DNA of 26,660 bases from Bacteroidota bacterium (GCA_023423835.1 JAFAEW010000124.1:1-26660); one strand, 5' to 3'; shown: positions 1 through 8,510, counted from the stretch's first letter. Made by a program: numbers and translations. The notes: generated by a model not told the origin, from the sequence alone.

Positions 1-1284
1 GTCATAAATAGATGGGATTACAGGAATATGTAATCCCTTTTCATTTATTTTTCCTTCCAAAATCAATAGCGCAGCAATGCCGAGTGGAAGTCCAACCGTA
101 GTTGCCATAGCGGTATGAAGATTATCCTTTCCGATGAGATCGAGGTAGCTTACAATATTTTTTTCTTCCCCGTTCACTTCATAACCGATTTCATGCATCA
201 TGATGATCCGGTCTTTATCCTTTTCCGTGAGGGCCAGGTTTTTTTCCAGCGTAAACTGCATAACGTCCGCCGCACTTGCAATCCCTTTGTTGATCATAGT
301 TTGATCATCGGTGAGTCCTAAACAGACCATCTGATCTTTAAATGTATTTACTTCCTCCGAATCCTCGTCGAAATTCAACAGGTATCCAAGTTTCGCATCG
401 GTGGCATTTTTAGCGAGATGTTGTTTGAAGAAGCCTGATAAAGAAAGTTCATTCGTGTCGTAATCCTGCTGCTCAGAGGTGAGCCTTAGTAAAACAACCT
501 GTTTCCATCCCGCACAAAAATCAGGATGTCTTAAAGTTGTTCTCAGAAATGTATGCACATCGTGCAAATTATAAAGGTCGATATACCTCGAAGAATCGCG
601 GTTTGGATAATAGGCGAAGCTTCCGGCTTCCGGTACTTCCACTAACCGGTTCTCATCAAAAAGATCTTCATAAGCTAATTTTATCTCCCGGTCATTTTCC
701 TTGAAATGCGCACCGTCTTTGCCGGCGAGCACCACGTTTCTCGGGTTCCAGCTGATTTTATAATGCCAGGGATTATTATCCGAATCCGGAGCCACCAATC
801 CTCCGCAATGCGATTTGAAGGAGGTGATCTTTCCTCCCTCATTTTTTATTGAATTGAATAGATGCATCGCACTCATGTGATCAATACCCGGATCTAAACC
901 CATTTCACATAAAAACAATAATCCTTTTTCTCTGATCTGATCTGCCAGCTCCTTTATCCCTTCTCCCACATAAGAAGCGGTAAGCAAATTTCTATTCAAC
1001 TCCAGACAATCTTCCGCAATTAAGCGATGCAACTGCGGCGGCATCATAGAAATTACGATATCGCCTTCTTCAATCAGCTTTCTTCTTTCCTCCTTATTTT
1101 TTGTATCGATCTGCCGGGCGGAAACATGGGCCGCTTCACCTGCTTTCGACTTTGCAAGATTAAGGTCATAATCCGCTACAACAAGTCTCCAGTTTCGCTT
1201 TGCCGTTTCCTTCCTTAAAAAATCAATTAATACCGTTGCTGATTTTCCTGCTCCGATTACAACTATCGTTTTAGAATTATTCAT
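1..1284 (-). CDS. Saccharopine dehydrogenase-like NADP-binding oxidoreductase (3' end cut by window)
   Basis: The frame starts at ATG 1284 and stays open to base 1, so the C-terminus lies outside the window; 428 codons are visible. The N-terminus has a Rossmann strand and glycine loop, IVVIGAGKSA (about residues 6-15), followed by an adenine-side acidic segment (VVADYD). A typical saccharopine-dehydrogenase core follows, with GLDPGIDHMSA. From family knowledge these proteins resemble fungal Lys9 (saccharopine reductase) and act on amino-acid adducts of lysine metabolism in the cytoplasm. Whether this one makes or breaks saccharopine cannot be read from sequence. Bacteroidota homologues are usually about 430-460 residues, so only a few dozen residues should be missing. 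A terminator at 1312-1339 separates it from the upstream minus-strand gene, so it probably has its own promoter. The family call is firm; the exact substrate is not. Confidence 0.82.
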   Translation of the reverse strand, partial: MNNSKTIVVIGAGKSATVLIDFLRKETAKRNWRLVVADYDLNLAKSKAGEAAHVSARQIDTKNKEERRKLIEEGDIVISMMPPQLHRLIAEDCLELNRNLLTASYVGEGIKELADQIREKGLLFLCEMGLDPGIDHMSAMHLFNSIKNEGGKITSFKSHCGGLVAPDSDNNPWHYKISWNPRNVVLAGKDGAHFKENDREIKLAYEDLFDENRLVEVPEAGSFAYYPNRDSSRYIDLYNLHDVHTFLRTTLRHPDFCAGWKQVVLLRLTSEQQDYDTNELSLSGFFKQHLAKNATDAKLGYLLNFDEDSEEVNTFKDQMVCLGLTDDQTMINKGIASAADVMQFTLEKNLALTEKDKDRIIMMHEIGYEVNGEEKNIVSYLDLIGKDNLHTAMATTVGLPLGIAALLILEGKINEKGLHIPVIPSIYD

Positions 1285-1311
1285 ACATAAAATTGGTTCT
1301 GCAGATCTTAT

Positions 1312-1339
1312 AAAAAAAGCCGCAATGAACGAATGCGGC
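1312..1339 (-). terminator. Rho-independent terminator after the GYF-domain gene
   Basis: Perfect 6-bp arms GCCGCA/TGCGGC (1319-1324 and 1334-1339) enclose a 9-nt loop. On the minus strand they are followed by seven T (1312-1318). It sits 38 bases past the stop of the gene at 1377-2684 and just upstream of the next minus-strand start, so it should insulate the two. Confidence 0.8.
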
Positions 1340-1376
1340 GAAGTTATTGGGAGTAAATTGAAATGACAAGGCTAAA

Positions 1377-2684
1377 TTAATCAGCAATAAGGTATAAACC
1401 TTGCGATTCTGCACTAATCATCGAGATTCTGTATTTGATTTTTGCAGCATCGGCATTGTCAGGAGCAGGCAGATTCACAGTTTGTCCCGGAGATATGTTG
1501 CGGACATAAACGGTTTCTCCTTTCTTATATCTTCCGTTTGCATCATAATACATGAGATCGAGCATGATGAGGTCAACCGGAATCTCACTCACATTTTCAA
1601 TCCGGTATTTTACGCCGGTGGCGCTGTTCGTTACCGGTTGCGTTGCACTTACCTGAATATAATCTTTGATTTTAGGACCGGCTTTCTCCGCTTTAATAAA
1701 ATCGGTATTGCTCTTCTGCCCGGCAACGGTTTCAGTTTTTGGCTCCGAAGCAGTAAGCGAAGCCTTTACTTCCCGGACGGCAGTTTCAACAGGTTTAGTT
1801 ACCGCCGGTTCCTCTTTTTCCGCCGGCTTATTTTTCAGCGCTGCACTCACAACTGATTTGTTCGTATTTGGTGAAACCTTTCCTTCATCAGCCTTATTTT
1901 TTTCGCTGGGAATGGAAGGCGTTTCATCTTTTTTAGCCGACTGAAAGTTTTCGGTCTCACTTTCCTGAGAATGAACATCAGCAGCAGAATTTGCGGCCGG
2001 CGTGCTGTTATTTTGAACGGTTTCCAATTTCAGTTCATCGGGATTGTGAGAAGAGGTTTTACTCCAGCTATATGCGATCCAGATTCCCATGGAAATGATG
2101 AGCAGACCCAACAAAAACACCAAAGCCTTGCTGTCATTGGGTTTCGAACGTGCCTGTCCACTTTTGGTCAGAATCTTTTCTGCCTGCGGCTCCTGCAGAC
2201 TAGAAAAACTATTGGGAAAGTTTTCCACCCATTCCGTTTTATACAGATCGTTTTCCACTTTTTCCGGCCGGCTCTGTTCTTTCTTTTCGCTCTCCCAGTT
2301 GTCGTACATTTCCTTCCAATGTGGTGCAACGGAGACCGGCTGTGGAATTTCCTGCTTTAACACCGGCTGCGGAGGTTCTATTCTATTACTGATAGCGGTA
2401 ATCCTTATTCTCGGTTTCGGCTTTTTCTCTACCGCTTTTGCAGGTTCTTCGGCCAGTTTTACGGGCTGCGTTGCAGAGGGTCTTTTATAGAAACGATCGT
2501 AAGGCTGTTCTTCCACTGCCGGCGCATACGGCTTAAATTCCTCAATCTCACTCGGGTAGCGCCATCCGGCACTTCTGCCTTCTACCCAAAGAAGATCGTA
2601 CGGCTTCAGCCCTGTTTTTATCAGATCTTCAAATTCGAAAGGGCCGCTTTCTTTATTATTCCTTAATAACCGATATTGTTTCAT
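1377..2684 (-). CDS. GYF_2 (DUF4339) domain membrane protein with C-terminal extracytoplasmic domain
   Basis: 435 residues from ATG 2684. The frame can be extended upstream to 2786, but the added residues are low-complexity and AT-rich, and the domain starts right at this internal Met. Residues 1-50 match the GYF_2 pattern (SGPF near residue 13, then LIKTG, and WRYPSEI). A proline/lysine/glutamate-rich linker follows to about 185, with a single TM helix at about 187-207. A long disordered T/S/E/K/P linker then leads to a beta-rich C-terminal domain of about 95 residues (YRIENVSEIPVDLIMLDLMY). Such domains usually bind proline-rich peptides or modulate membrane complexes, but no specific role is visible here. 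The gene is divergent from gyrA and ends in a good terminator. Confidence 0.7.
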   Translation of the reverse strand: MKQYRLLRNNKESGPFEFEDLIKTGLKPYDLLWVEGRSAGWRYPSEIEEFKPYAPAVEEQPYDRFYKRPSATQPVKLAEEPAKAVEKKPKPRIRITAISNRIEPPQPVLKQEIPQPVSVAPHWKEMYDNWESEKKEQSRPEKVENDLYKTEWVENFPNSFSSLQEPQAEKILTKSGQARSKPNDSKALVFLLGLLIISMGIWIAYSWSKTSSHNPDELKLETVQNNSTPAANSAADVHSQESETENFQSAKKDETPSIPSEKNKADEGKVSPNTNKSVVSAALKNKPAEKEEPAVTKPVETAVREVKASLTASEPKTETVAGQKSNTDFIKAEKAGPKIKDYIQVSATQPVTNSATGVKYRIENVSEIPVDLIMLDLMYYDANGRYKKGETVYVRNISPGQTVNLPAPDNADAAKIKYRISMISAESQGLYLIAD

Positions 2685-2863
2685 AAAAATAAGCGTTAGA
2701 ATTGAATAATGCTGCTTATTGGTAATATATTGTAAATGTTTAGTTATTTTCAAAATATATACCAAATAAATTAATTTTTCTTTCATATAGAAACAATTAA
2801 CAACATTCTGCTCTTTAACTTAAAAAGCATAGATTTTTTCTTAATAAATAGCCGATAAAACGG

Positions 2864-2871
2864 TAAATTTG
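2864..2871 (+). promoter_or_regulatory. Putative gyrA promoter -7 element
   Basis: TAAATTTG fits the Bacteroidota -7 consensus TAnnTTTG and lies 32 bases before the gyrA start, within the divergent intergenic region. No convincing -33 TTG is seen at the usual spacing, only a T-rich tract near 2834-2840. Confidence 0.45.
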
Positions 2872-2903
2872 CAGGCATTTTTAAACCAAAAGAAGAAGAA
2901 CGT

Positions 2904-5534
2904 ATGGAAGATTTTTTGCCCGGGGAAACGACCGACAATGACCGCATTTTGCAGGTGAATATTGAAGACCAGATGAAGACCGCTTATATCGACTATTCGA
3001 TGTCTGTAATAGTTGGAAGAGCACTGCCGGATGCGAGGGATGGTTTTAAACCCGTGCACCGGAGGGTTTTATATGGAATGCGCGAACTGGGAAATTTCAG
3101 TAATCGTCCCTACAAAAAAGCAGCACGTATAGTGGGAGAGGTGATGGGAAAATTTCATCCGCATGGAGATAAATCGATCTATGATACTGTTGTACGGATG
3201 GCGCAGGATTGGACCATGCGTTACATGATGGTGGATGGCCAGGGTAATTTCGGTAACCAGGATGGCGATCCCCCGGCAGCTATGCGGTACACGGAAGTAA
3301 GACTGCAAAAGATCGCAGAGGCGATGCTTGAAGATATCGATAAGGATACCGTAGATTTTCAATTAAACTTCGACGACTCTCTGGAAGAACCAACGGTTTT
3401 ACCCACCCGCATTCCGCAGTTGCTGGTAAACGGATCGAGTGGGATCGCCGTGGGAATGGCTACCAACATGCTACCGCACAACCTGGGAGAAGTGGTTGAC
3501 GGATGTATTTCTTATATTGATAATAAAAGTATTACCGTGGAAGAACTGGCAAAGGTTGTTAAGGCGCCGGACTTTCCAACAGGCGGTATTATTTATGGAA
3601 TGGATGGCGTAACGCAGGCTTTGCTTACCGGCAGGGGAAGAGTTGTTTTGCGTGGAAAATGTGTAGTGGAAACAAAGCCAAGCGGAAGAGAACAAATCAT
3701 CATCACCCAGGTTCCTTACCAGGTTAACCGCGACTTTTTAACCGACAAGATCGGTCAGCTTGTAAATGAAAAGGTGATTGAAGGCATTGCACATGTCAAC
3801 AATGAAAGCAATAACCGCGAAGGCACCCGTATCGTAATAGACCTGAAACGGGATGCTTATTCAAATGTTATCATCAATCAGCTCTACAAGTTTACCGAAC
3901 TGCAAACGAGCTACGGTATCAATAACGTAGCGCTCGTAAACGGTAAACCGAGGATTTTAAACGTTAAAGAACTTATCAGCGAGTTCGTGGCATTCCGGAT
4001 GGAAGTGGTGATCCGGAGAGCCAAATTTGAACTTAAAAAAGCCCGGGAAAAAGCACACATTTTACAAGGCTATCTGATTGCACTCGACCACCTTGACGAA
4101 GTGATCCGACTTATCCGTAATGCTGCTACGCCTGAAATTGCAAAAAATGATCTTGTAACCGCCGGTTGGGGACTCGATGAAGTACAGGCAAAAGCAATTC
4201 TCGAGTTAAGGCTGCAACGGTTAACCGGTATGGAAAGGGAAAAGATCAGGCAGGAATTTGATGAATTGATGAAGTTTATTCAGGGATTGGAGGAATTACT
4301 GCAAAGTGAAACGCTGAGATTTGACCTGATAAAAAAAGAGCTGCTTGAGATAAGGGAACGTTTTGGCGATCCGAGACGAACTGAAATTCAATATCTGGCT
4401 GAAGACATGCGGATGGAAGATCTTATTGAGGATGAAGATGTTATCATTACTATTTCCCATCTTGGTTACATTAAAAGAACCGTTGCAACCGACTATCGTC
4501 AGCAAAGAAGAGGTGGAAGAGGTGCAATGGGAAGCAAGACGAGGGAGGAAGATTATGTTGAACATCTATTTGTGGCTTCTACCCACGATACTATGATGTT
4601 TTTTACAGAGAAAGGAAGATGCTACTGGTTGAAGGTGTACGAGATTCCGGAAGGAGAAAAGCAGGGAAAGGGAAGAGCCATTCAAAACCTGATTCAAATT
4701 CCAGCCGACGACAAGGTGAGGGCCATCATGAATGTGAAGAAACTCGACGACAAAGAATACACATCAAACCGATACATCATCCTTTGCACCAAGAAGGGTA
4801 TCATTAAAAAGACGCCCTTAGCCGATTTCAGCCGGCCAAGATCCTCGGGAGTAAATGCGATCACCATTCTGGAAGGTGATGAATTACTGGAAGCGAAGAT
4901 CACGGATGGCGATTGCCACATCCTGCTGGCGGTGAAATCGGGCCGCGCCATTCATTTTCCGGAATCGAAAGTCCGCCCTACGGGAAGAGGTGCAATTGGC
5001 GTTACCGGTATTGAAGTTGACAGCAAGAATGATGAGGTAATTGGCATGGTATGTGTCAATGAAAAAGAGGAATCAAAGACGATTCTGGTGGTAAGTGAGA
5101 AGGGTTTTGGAAAGCGTACCCCGGTTGATGAATACCGTATCACAAACAGGGGAGGAAAGGGCGTGAAGACCATCAATATTACCGAAAAAACCGGTCCGTT
5201 GGTGGGTATTCTGGCCGTTTCCGGAAATGAGGATCTTATCATCACCTGCACTTCGGGAATTACCCTGAGAACACCAGTTTCAGCAATCAAAGAATCAGGA
5301 AGGGCAACCCAGGGCGTAATTTTAATAAGGCTCGACAATGGAGATCAGATTGCAGCCATTTCAAGAATTGAAGAACAGGAAATTAAAGACAAATCCGAAG
5401 ACGAGGAATTACTTCCTGAAACCTCTGATGCGGTAGAAACCGATAGCGATATCAGCCCGGAAAAAGCAGCAGACCTTGCAGCAGAGGAAGAAGAAAGAGA
5501 AGAAAATTCCGAACCAGATGAAGATCCTGAATAA
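2904..5534 (+). CDS. gyrA: DNA gyrase subunit A
   Basis: 876 residues. This is the DNA-cleaving subunit of the ATP-dependent type II topoisomerase that introduces negative supercoils; it forms A2B2 with GyrB (not in this window). The N-terminal winged-helix/tower core contains the catalytic tyrosine Y129 in AAMRYTE. The quinolone region HPHGDKSIYD covers residues 85-94. The GyrA box QRRGGRG (about 534-540) marks the C-terminal beta-pinwheel and argues for GyrA rather than ParC. The last 50 or so residues form a strongly acidic tail, seen in many GyrA proteins. Position 90, equivalent to E. coli Ser83, is lysine, which is unusual; D94 (E. coli Asp87) is kept. It is followed after 46 bases by the TPR-like gene, with no terminator seen between them, so co-transcription is possible. 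Confidence 0.97.
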   Translation: MEDFLPGETTDNDRILQVNIEDQMKTAYIDYSMSVIVGRALPDARDGFKPVHRRVLYGMRELGNFSNRPYKKAARIVGEVMGKFHPHGDKSIYDTVVRMAQDWTMRYMMVDGQGNFGNQDGDPPAAMRYTEVRLQKIAEAMLEDIDKDTVDFQLNFDDSLEEPTVLPTRIPQLLVNGSSGIAVGMATNMLPHNLGEVVDGCISYIDNKSITVEELAKVVKAPDFPTGGIIYGMDGVTQALLTGRGRVVLRGKCVVETKPSGREQIIITQVPYQVNRDFLTDKIGQLVNEKVIEGIAHVNNESNNREGTRIVIDLKRDAYSNVIINQLYKFTELQTSYGINNVALVNGKPRILNVKELISEFVAFRMEVVIRRAKFELKKAREKAHILQGYLIALDHLDEVIRLIRNAATPEIAKNDLVTAGWGLDEVQAKAILELRLQRLTGMEREKIRQEFDELMKFIQGLEELLQSETLRFDLIKKELLEIRERFGDPRRTEIQYLAEDMRMEDLIEDEDVIITISHLGYIKRTVATDYRQQRRGGRGAMGSKTREEDYVEHLFVASTHDTMMFFTEKGRCYWLKVYEIPEGEKQGKGRAIQNLIQIPADDKVRAIMNVKKLDDKEYTSNRYIILCTKKGIIKKTPLADFSRPRSSGVNAITILEGDELLEAKITDGDCHILLAVKSGRAIHFPESKVRPTGRGAIGVTGIEVDSKNDEVIGMVCVNEKEESKTILVVSEKGFGKRTPVDEYRITNRGGKGVKTINITEKTGPLVGILAVSGNEDLIITCTSGITLRTPVSAIKESGRATQGVILIRLDNGDQIAAISRIEEQEIKDKSEDEELLPETSDAVETDSDISPEKAADLAAEEEEREENSEPDEDPE

Positions 5535-5580
5535 CTGAGTATCAAGTTTTTATAAATGACAAATCACTAATTAAATCAAC

Positions 5581-6894
5581 ATGAAAAAACTCTCATTATT
5601 TTTTTTAATGATGATGGCGGCAGCGGTAAGCTGGTCGCAGAATTATAATGCACTTACCCTTTATTATTCTCAGGGAAAATTTGAAGATGCGAAGAAGGAA
5701 ATAGACAAATTGTCAAAAGATCCCAAGGCGCAGGATAAAGCGGAGACCTATCTCTGGCAATTCATAGTAGATGCAGAATTATATTCCGATAGTACCCTTC
5801 ACCAGAAATATCCCGATGCAGGCGAAAATGCAATTGCAGCACTCCAGAAATACACCGAAAAAGAGCCCGATCTCAAAAAATTGAAGGAGCAGGGAATGAG
5901 AAGCCTGAGCAACCTGTATGGTCAAAGCTTCAACTACGGAAGGGATTATTTTAAGGCCGAAGACTGGAACAATGCGTTTAAATTCTTCAATCTCTGCCAG
6001 CAGACTAGCGAATACATCGGTAACCACAAGTTGAATTCGAATGGAAATTATACCATCGATACGACGGTAGTGCTCTATACCGCCTACGCCGCTCAGAACG
6101 CAGGAAAAATGGATGAGGCTGCGAAGAGATATAAGGCATTGGCAGACTGGAAGGTGAAGGATAAGGATTACGAAGATATTTATAAGTACATCCTCGACTA
6201 CGATATCCGAAACAAGAATGATGATAGCTTCAAAAAATACCTGGCCCTCGCGAAAGAGTTTTATCCTGAAGATATGGCTATCTGGAACCAGATTGAAATG
6301 AATAATCTTACCAATAATTCAAATCTTGAGGATATTGTAAAAAGATATAAAGCGGATGATGCGGCCGGAAAACTCAAAGCTGCAGATTATGTGACCTATG
6401 GCGAAACCTTTGCAACGCCGGACAAATCGCAGGTCGACAAGCTCGACAGCTTACAGCAAGTGGATTTGAAATTAGCAGCGGCTGATGCATTTTCAAAAGC
6501 TTACAAATTAGACAGTTCCAATGGCATCTACGCTTTTAATGCAGGTGTATTATATTATGGAAATTTTGCAGCCTTAGACGATCAGTATTTCGCTTTGAGA
6601 GGAGAAGACGCCAAATTAAAACCTAAACGCGATTCCGTTGTGAAAAAACAACAGGAAGTAGCTATGGAAGCCATCAATTGGCTTGAGAAAGCATACAATC
6701 AATTAAAAGCAAAAGACGACCGCACGAAAAGCGAAAGTAATAGTTTGAACCGCACCGTGGATTATCTCGCAAATTTATATCTCTGGAAAAGAGACAGAAG
6801 CAGAGGAACCGATACCAAGGCCTACGATGCTTTTGATGCCAAGTATAAAATCTTTGATGCGGAACACGACAAGTACAAACCGGCAGCAGAATAG
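5581..6894 (+). CDS. Secreted TPR-like repeat protein downstream of gyrA
   Basis: 437 residues with a clear N-terminal signal peptide (MKKLSLFFLMMMAAAVSWSQ), so it is periplasmic or outer-membrane associated. The mature part is almost all alpha-helical and has degenerate tetratricopeptide-like units: YYSQGKFEDAKKEIDKL near the start, FKAEDWNNAFKFFNL in the middle, and AFNAGVLYYGNFA later. There is no lipobox and no enzymatic motif. From memory, a TPR gene immediately after gyrA is common in Bacteroidota, but its function is not established. It shares the strand with gyrA across a short gap and is closed by a strong terminator. It is probably a scaffold or assembly protein; that is inference only. 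Confidence 0.75.
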   Translation: MKKLSLFFLMMMAAAVSWSQNYNALTLYYSQGKFEDAKKEIDKLSKDPKAQDKAETYLWQFIVDAELYSDSTLHQKYPDAGENAIAALQKYTEKEPDLKKLKEQGMRSLSNLYGQSFNYGRDYFKAEDWNNAFKFFNLCQQTSEYIGNHKLNSNGNYTIDTTVVLYTAYAAQNAGKMDEAAKRYKALADWKVKDKDYEDIYKYILDYDIRNKNDDSFKKYLALAKEFYPEDMAIWNQIEMNNLTNNSNLEDIVKRYKADDAAGKLKAADYVTYGETFATPDKSQVDKLDSLQQVDLKLAAADAFSKAYKLDSSNGIYAFNAGVLYYGNFAALDDQYFALRGEDAKLKPKRDSVVKKQQEVAMEAINWLEKAYNQLKAKDDRTKSESNSLNRTVDYLANLYLWKRDRSRGTDTKAYDAFDAKYKIFDAEHDKYKPAAE

Positions 6895-6923
6895 TTGTTC
6901 GATTATTGTCAAATAAAAACAAG

Positions 6924-6949
6924 AGCCATCTTTTCAGATGGCTTTTTTT
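6924..6949 (+). terminator. Rho-independent terminator after the TPR gene
   Basis: 8-bp perfect stem AGCCATCT/AGATGGCT (6924-6931 and 6936-6943) with a TTTC loop and a seven-T tail, 29 bases past the stop codon of the TPR-like gene. Confidence 0.9.
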
Positions 6950-7132
6950 ATGTGGTTGAAATTTCGATTTAATCGGTTTCTTCTGATGCCAGGGGTAGCA
7001 GTAAAGATTGAGCTATAAGTTAGTTATCGAAACTAGTATACAATCTAAAAAGAGAACGCGGCGAAAATCCAGGTTGTACTTAACATAATATTAATTATAG
7101 GAATAAAACTAGCTGAAAAAATATTTAAAGTA

Positions 7133-7154
7133 TAAAAGTACTTTAATACTTTTA
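7133..7154 (+). promoter_or_regulatory. Candidate operator: 22-bp inverted repeat
   Basis: TAAAAGTA (7133-7140) and its exact reverse complement TACTTTTA (7147-7154) are separated by six bases. The repeat lies immediately upstream of the -7 element, where the -33 box should be, so a bound protein would compete with sigma or substitute for a weak -33. The likely regulator is the Rrf2 protein encoded at the end of the cluster; this link is inferred from position only. Confidence 0.5.
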
Positions 7155-7158
7155 TTCT

Positions 7159-7166
7159 TATCTTTG
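7159..7166 (+). promoter_or_regulatory. Promoter -7 element of the RIC/DUF2249 cluster
   Basis: TATCTTTG is an exact match to the Bacteroidota TAnnTTTG -7 element, 29 bases before the first ATG. No TTG is present at the -33 position; that place is taken by the inverted repeat. Confidence 0.6.
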
Positions 7167-7195
7167 CCTATCATTTCACGAAAAAAACTTTAAAT

Positions 7196-8413
7196 ATGCA
7201 CACCATTGAAGAGGATGTTCTCAATGTAACCTTGATAGAGCCAAGGCTGAAACACGCAACCATCTTTCAGAAATTCGAAAACCTGGAAAAAGGCGAAGGT
7301 TTTACAATTTTAAACGACCACGATCCAAAACCGCTCTATTACCAGTTGCTGGGAAATCACGGCAATATTTTTACCTGGAAATACCTGGAACAGGGACCCG
7401 AATGGTATAAAATCCGCATCACGAAAAAGCCCGTTCAACCTGAATCCAGGGAGAATTCTGCCTCTGAAACCGAAGTGCTTAATGTTACTTTACTCGAACC
7501 AAGGTTAAAACATCCGACCATTTTTCAAAAGTTTGATGCGCTCGATAAAGGTGAAAGCCTGATCATTCTCAATGACCATGATCCCAAGCCGGTCTACTAT
7601 CAGTTACTGGGAGAACGCGGCAATATATTTAGCTGGGAATATCTCGAACAGGGACCTGATCGCTGGAAGATTCAAATAACAAAAAAATTGACCGGTGAGG
7701 CGGAAGAAACCCTCGGTGAGATTGCGGCGAAGGATATTCGCAAAGCCGAAATATTTAAAAAATATGGACTTGATTTTTGCTGCGGCGGAAAGAAAACCGT
7801 AAAACAAGCGTGTGCAGAAAAAGGCATCGATGTTACAAGAATTGAATACGAACTCCAACACACGGATAAAAATTACGCGGGCCGCCCTCTCCCTTACAAT
7901 GAATGGGAAGAAGGATTTCTGGCCGATTATATTGTAAACACCCACCACAGTTATGTAAAAAAATCGCTGCCCGAACTCCTTCAATTTGGACTGAAGGTTG
8001 CGAAAGTGCATGGAAACCTGCATCCCGAATTAGTTACCATCTACGGTTTGGTGGAAGAAGTAAGCGAAGAAATGACTGAACACATGGAAAAGGAAGAAAA
8101 GATTCTCTTTCCTTTTATCAAGAAGGTGTCACAGGCAACTAACAAAGCAGAAGTATTTTCAAATGCAAGTTTTGGATCGGTAGAAAATCCGATCAGCATG
8201 ATGGAACATGAACATGAAATAGTAGGTAAAAATCTTGAGTTGATCAGAAATTTAAGCAAGGATTTCACCTTGCCTTCCGATGCCTGCGCTTCCTATAACT
8301 TGTATTTCAAAATGTTGGAAGAATTTGAATCAGACTTATTCCTGCATGTTCATCTGGAGAATAATATCTTATTCCCCAGGATCCTGGAAATGAGTAAGGA
8401 ATATATGTCTTAG
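7196..8413 (+). CDS. ric: Iron-sulfur cluster repair di-iron protein (RIC/YtfE/ScdA type) with two N-terminal DUF2249 domains
   Basis: 405 residues, no signal peptide, so cytoplasmic. Residues 7-78 and 93-164 are two near-identical DUF2249 domains, each with LNVTL, EPRLKH, TIFQKF and LNDHDPKP motifs. Residues about 171-220 form the ScdA_N domain with its CCGG motif (195-198). Residues about 245-400 form a hemerythrin-like four-helix domain with the expected histidines and acids: H250/H251, H275, H296 with E299/E300, H338/H340, H384/H386 with E388. From family knowledge, RIC proteins help restore Fe-S clusters damaged by nitric oxide or oxidants through a di-iron centre. E. coli YtfE is about 220 residues, so the DUF2249 pair is an added module of unknown function. 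It is first in a five-gene same-strand cluster behind a recognisable promoter and inverted repeat. Confidence 0.9.
   Translation: MHTIEEDVLNVTLIEPRLKHATIFQKFENLEKGEGFTILNDHDPKPLYYQLLGNHGNIFTWKYLEQGPEWYKIRITKKPVQPESRENSASETEVLNVTLLEPRLKHPTIFQKFDALDKGESLIILNDHDPKPVYYQLLGERGNIFSWEYLEQGPDRWKIQITKKLTGEAEETLGEIAAKDIRKAEIFKKYGLDFCCGGKKTVKQACAEKGIDVTRIEYELQHTDKNYAGRPLPYNEWEEGFLADYIVNTHHSYVKKSLPELLQFGLKVAKVHGNLHPELVTIYGLVEEVSEEMTEHMEKEEKILFPFIKKVSQATNKAEVFSNASFGSVENPISMMEHEHEIVGKNLELIRNLSKDFTLPSDACASYNLYFKMLEEFESDLFLHVHLENNILFPRILEMSKEYMS
7214..7429 (+). repeat. DUF2249 domain, copy 1 (internal tandem repeat)
   Basis: Encodes residues 7-78 of the RIC protein. An ungapped alignment by eye with copy 2 gives about 54 identical positions out of 72. 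Confidence 0.85.
7472..7687 (+). repeat. DUF2249 domain, copy 2 (internal tandem repeat)
   Basis: Encodes residues 93-164, offset exactly 86 residues from copy 1 and aligned without gaps. The linker between the copies is short and polar. Confidence 0.85.
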
Positions 8414-8434
8414 TTTTAACCCCAGTTCCCCGGC

Positions 8435-8464
8435 GACTGCGAAGCAATTCTTTGCTTTGCAGTC
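8435..8464 (+). promoter_or_regulatory. Intra-operon RNA hairpin between ric and the DUF1858 gene
   Basis: A 13-bp stem with one G-U pair is formed by GACTGCGAAGCAA (8435-8447) and TTGCTTTGCAGTC (8452-8464), with a 4-nt loop. It is followed by CCATTTTT, a weak U-tract. It lies in the only sizeable gap of the cluster (97 bases). It may be a leaky terminator or a 3' stabiliser that lets ric be made in excess over the downstream genes. Confidence 0.6.
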
Positions 8465-8510
8465 CCATTTTTCCCTGAACCTTGAAGTTACTACTAACAA
8501 AATCTGATTT

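Larger units (their letters stand above)
6950..7195. other. AT-rich intergenic control region before the Fe-S repair cluster
   Basis: The gene-free stretch 6895-7195 holds the terminator at 6924-6949. It then runs through AT-rich sequence without any plausible small ORF to the inverted repeat (7133-7154) and the -7 element (7159-7166). I see no riboswitch-like fold or repeat in 6950-7130. Confidence 0.6.

Noticed and set aside
1401..2490. Several plus-strand open frames opposite the GYF-domain gene
   Set aside because: They mirror the low-complexity linker in antisense and show no domain, start context or conservation signal.
2685..2786. 34-residue N-terminal extension of the GYF-domain protein
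   Set aside because: AT-rich low-complexity residues precede the domain; the internal Met at 2684 starts exactly at the GYF_2 pattern.
8435..8464. The hairpin as a full rho-independent terminator ending the ric transcript
   Set aside because: The tail CCATTTTT is short and interrupted, and the four downstream genes lack another clear promoter, so a complete stop is unlikely.
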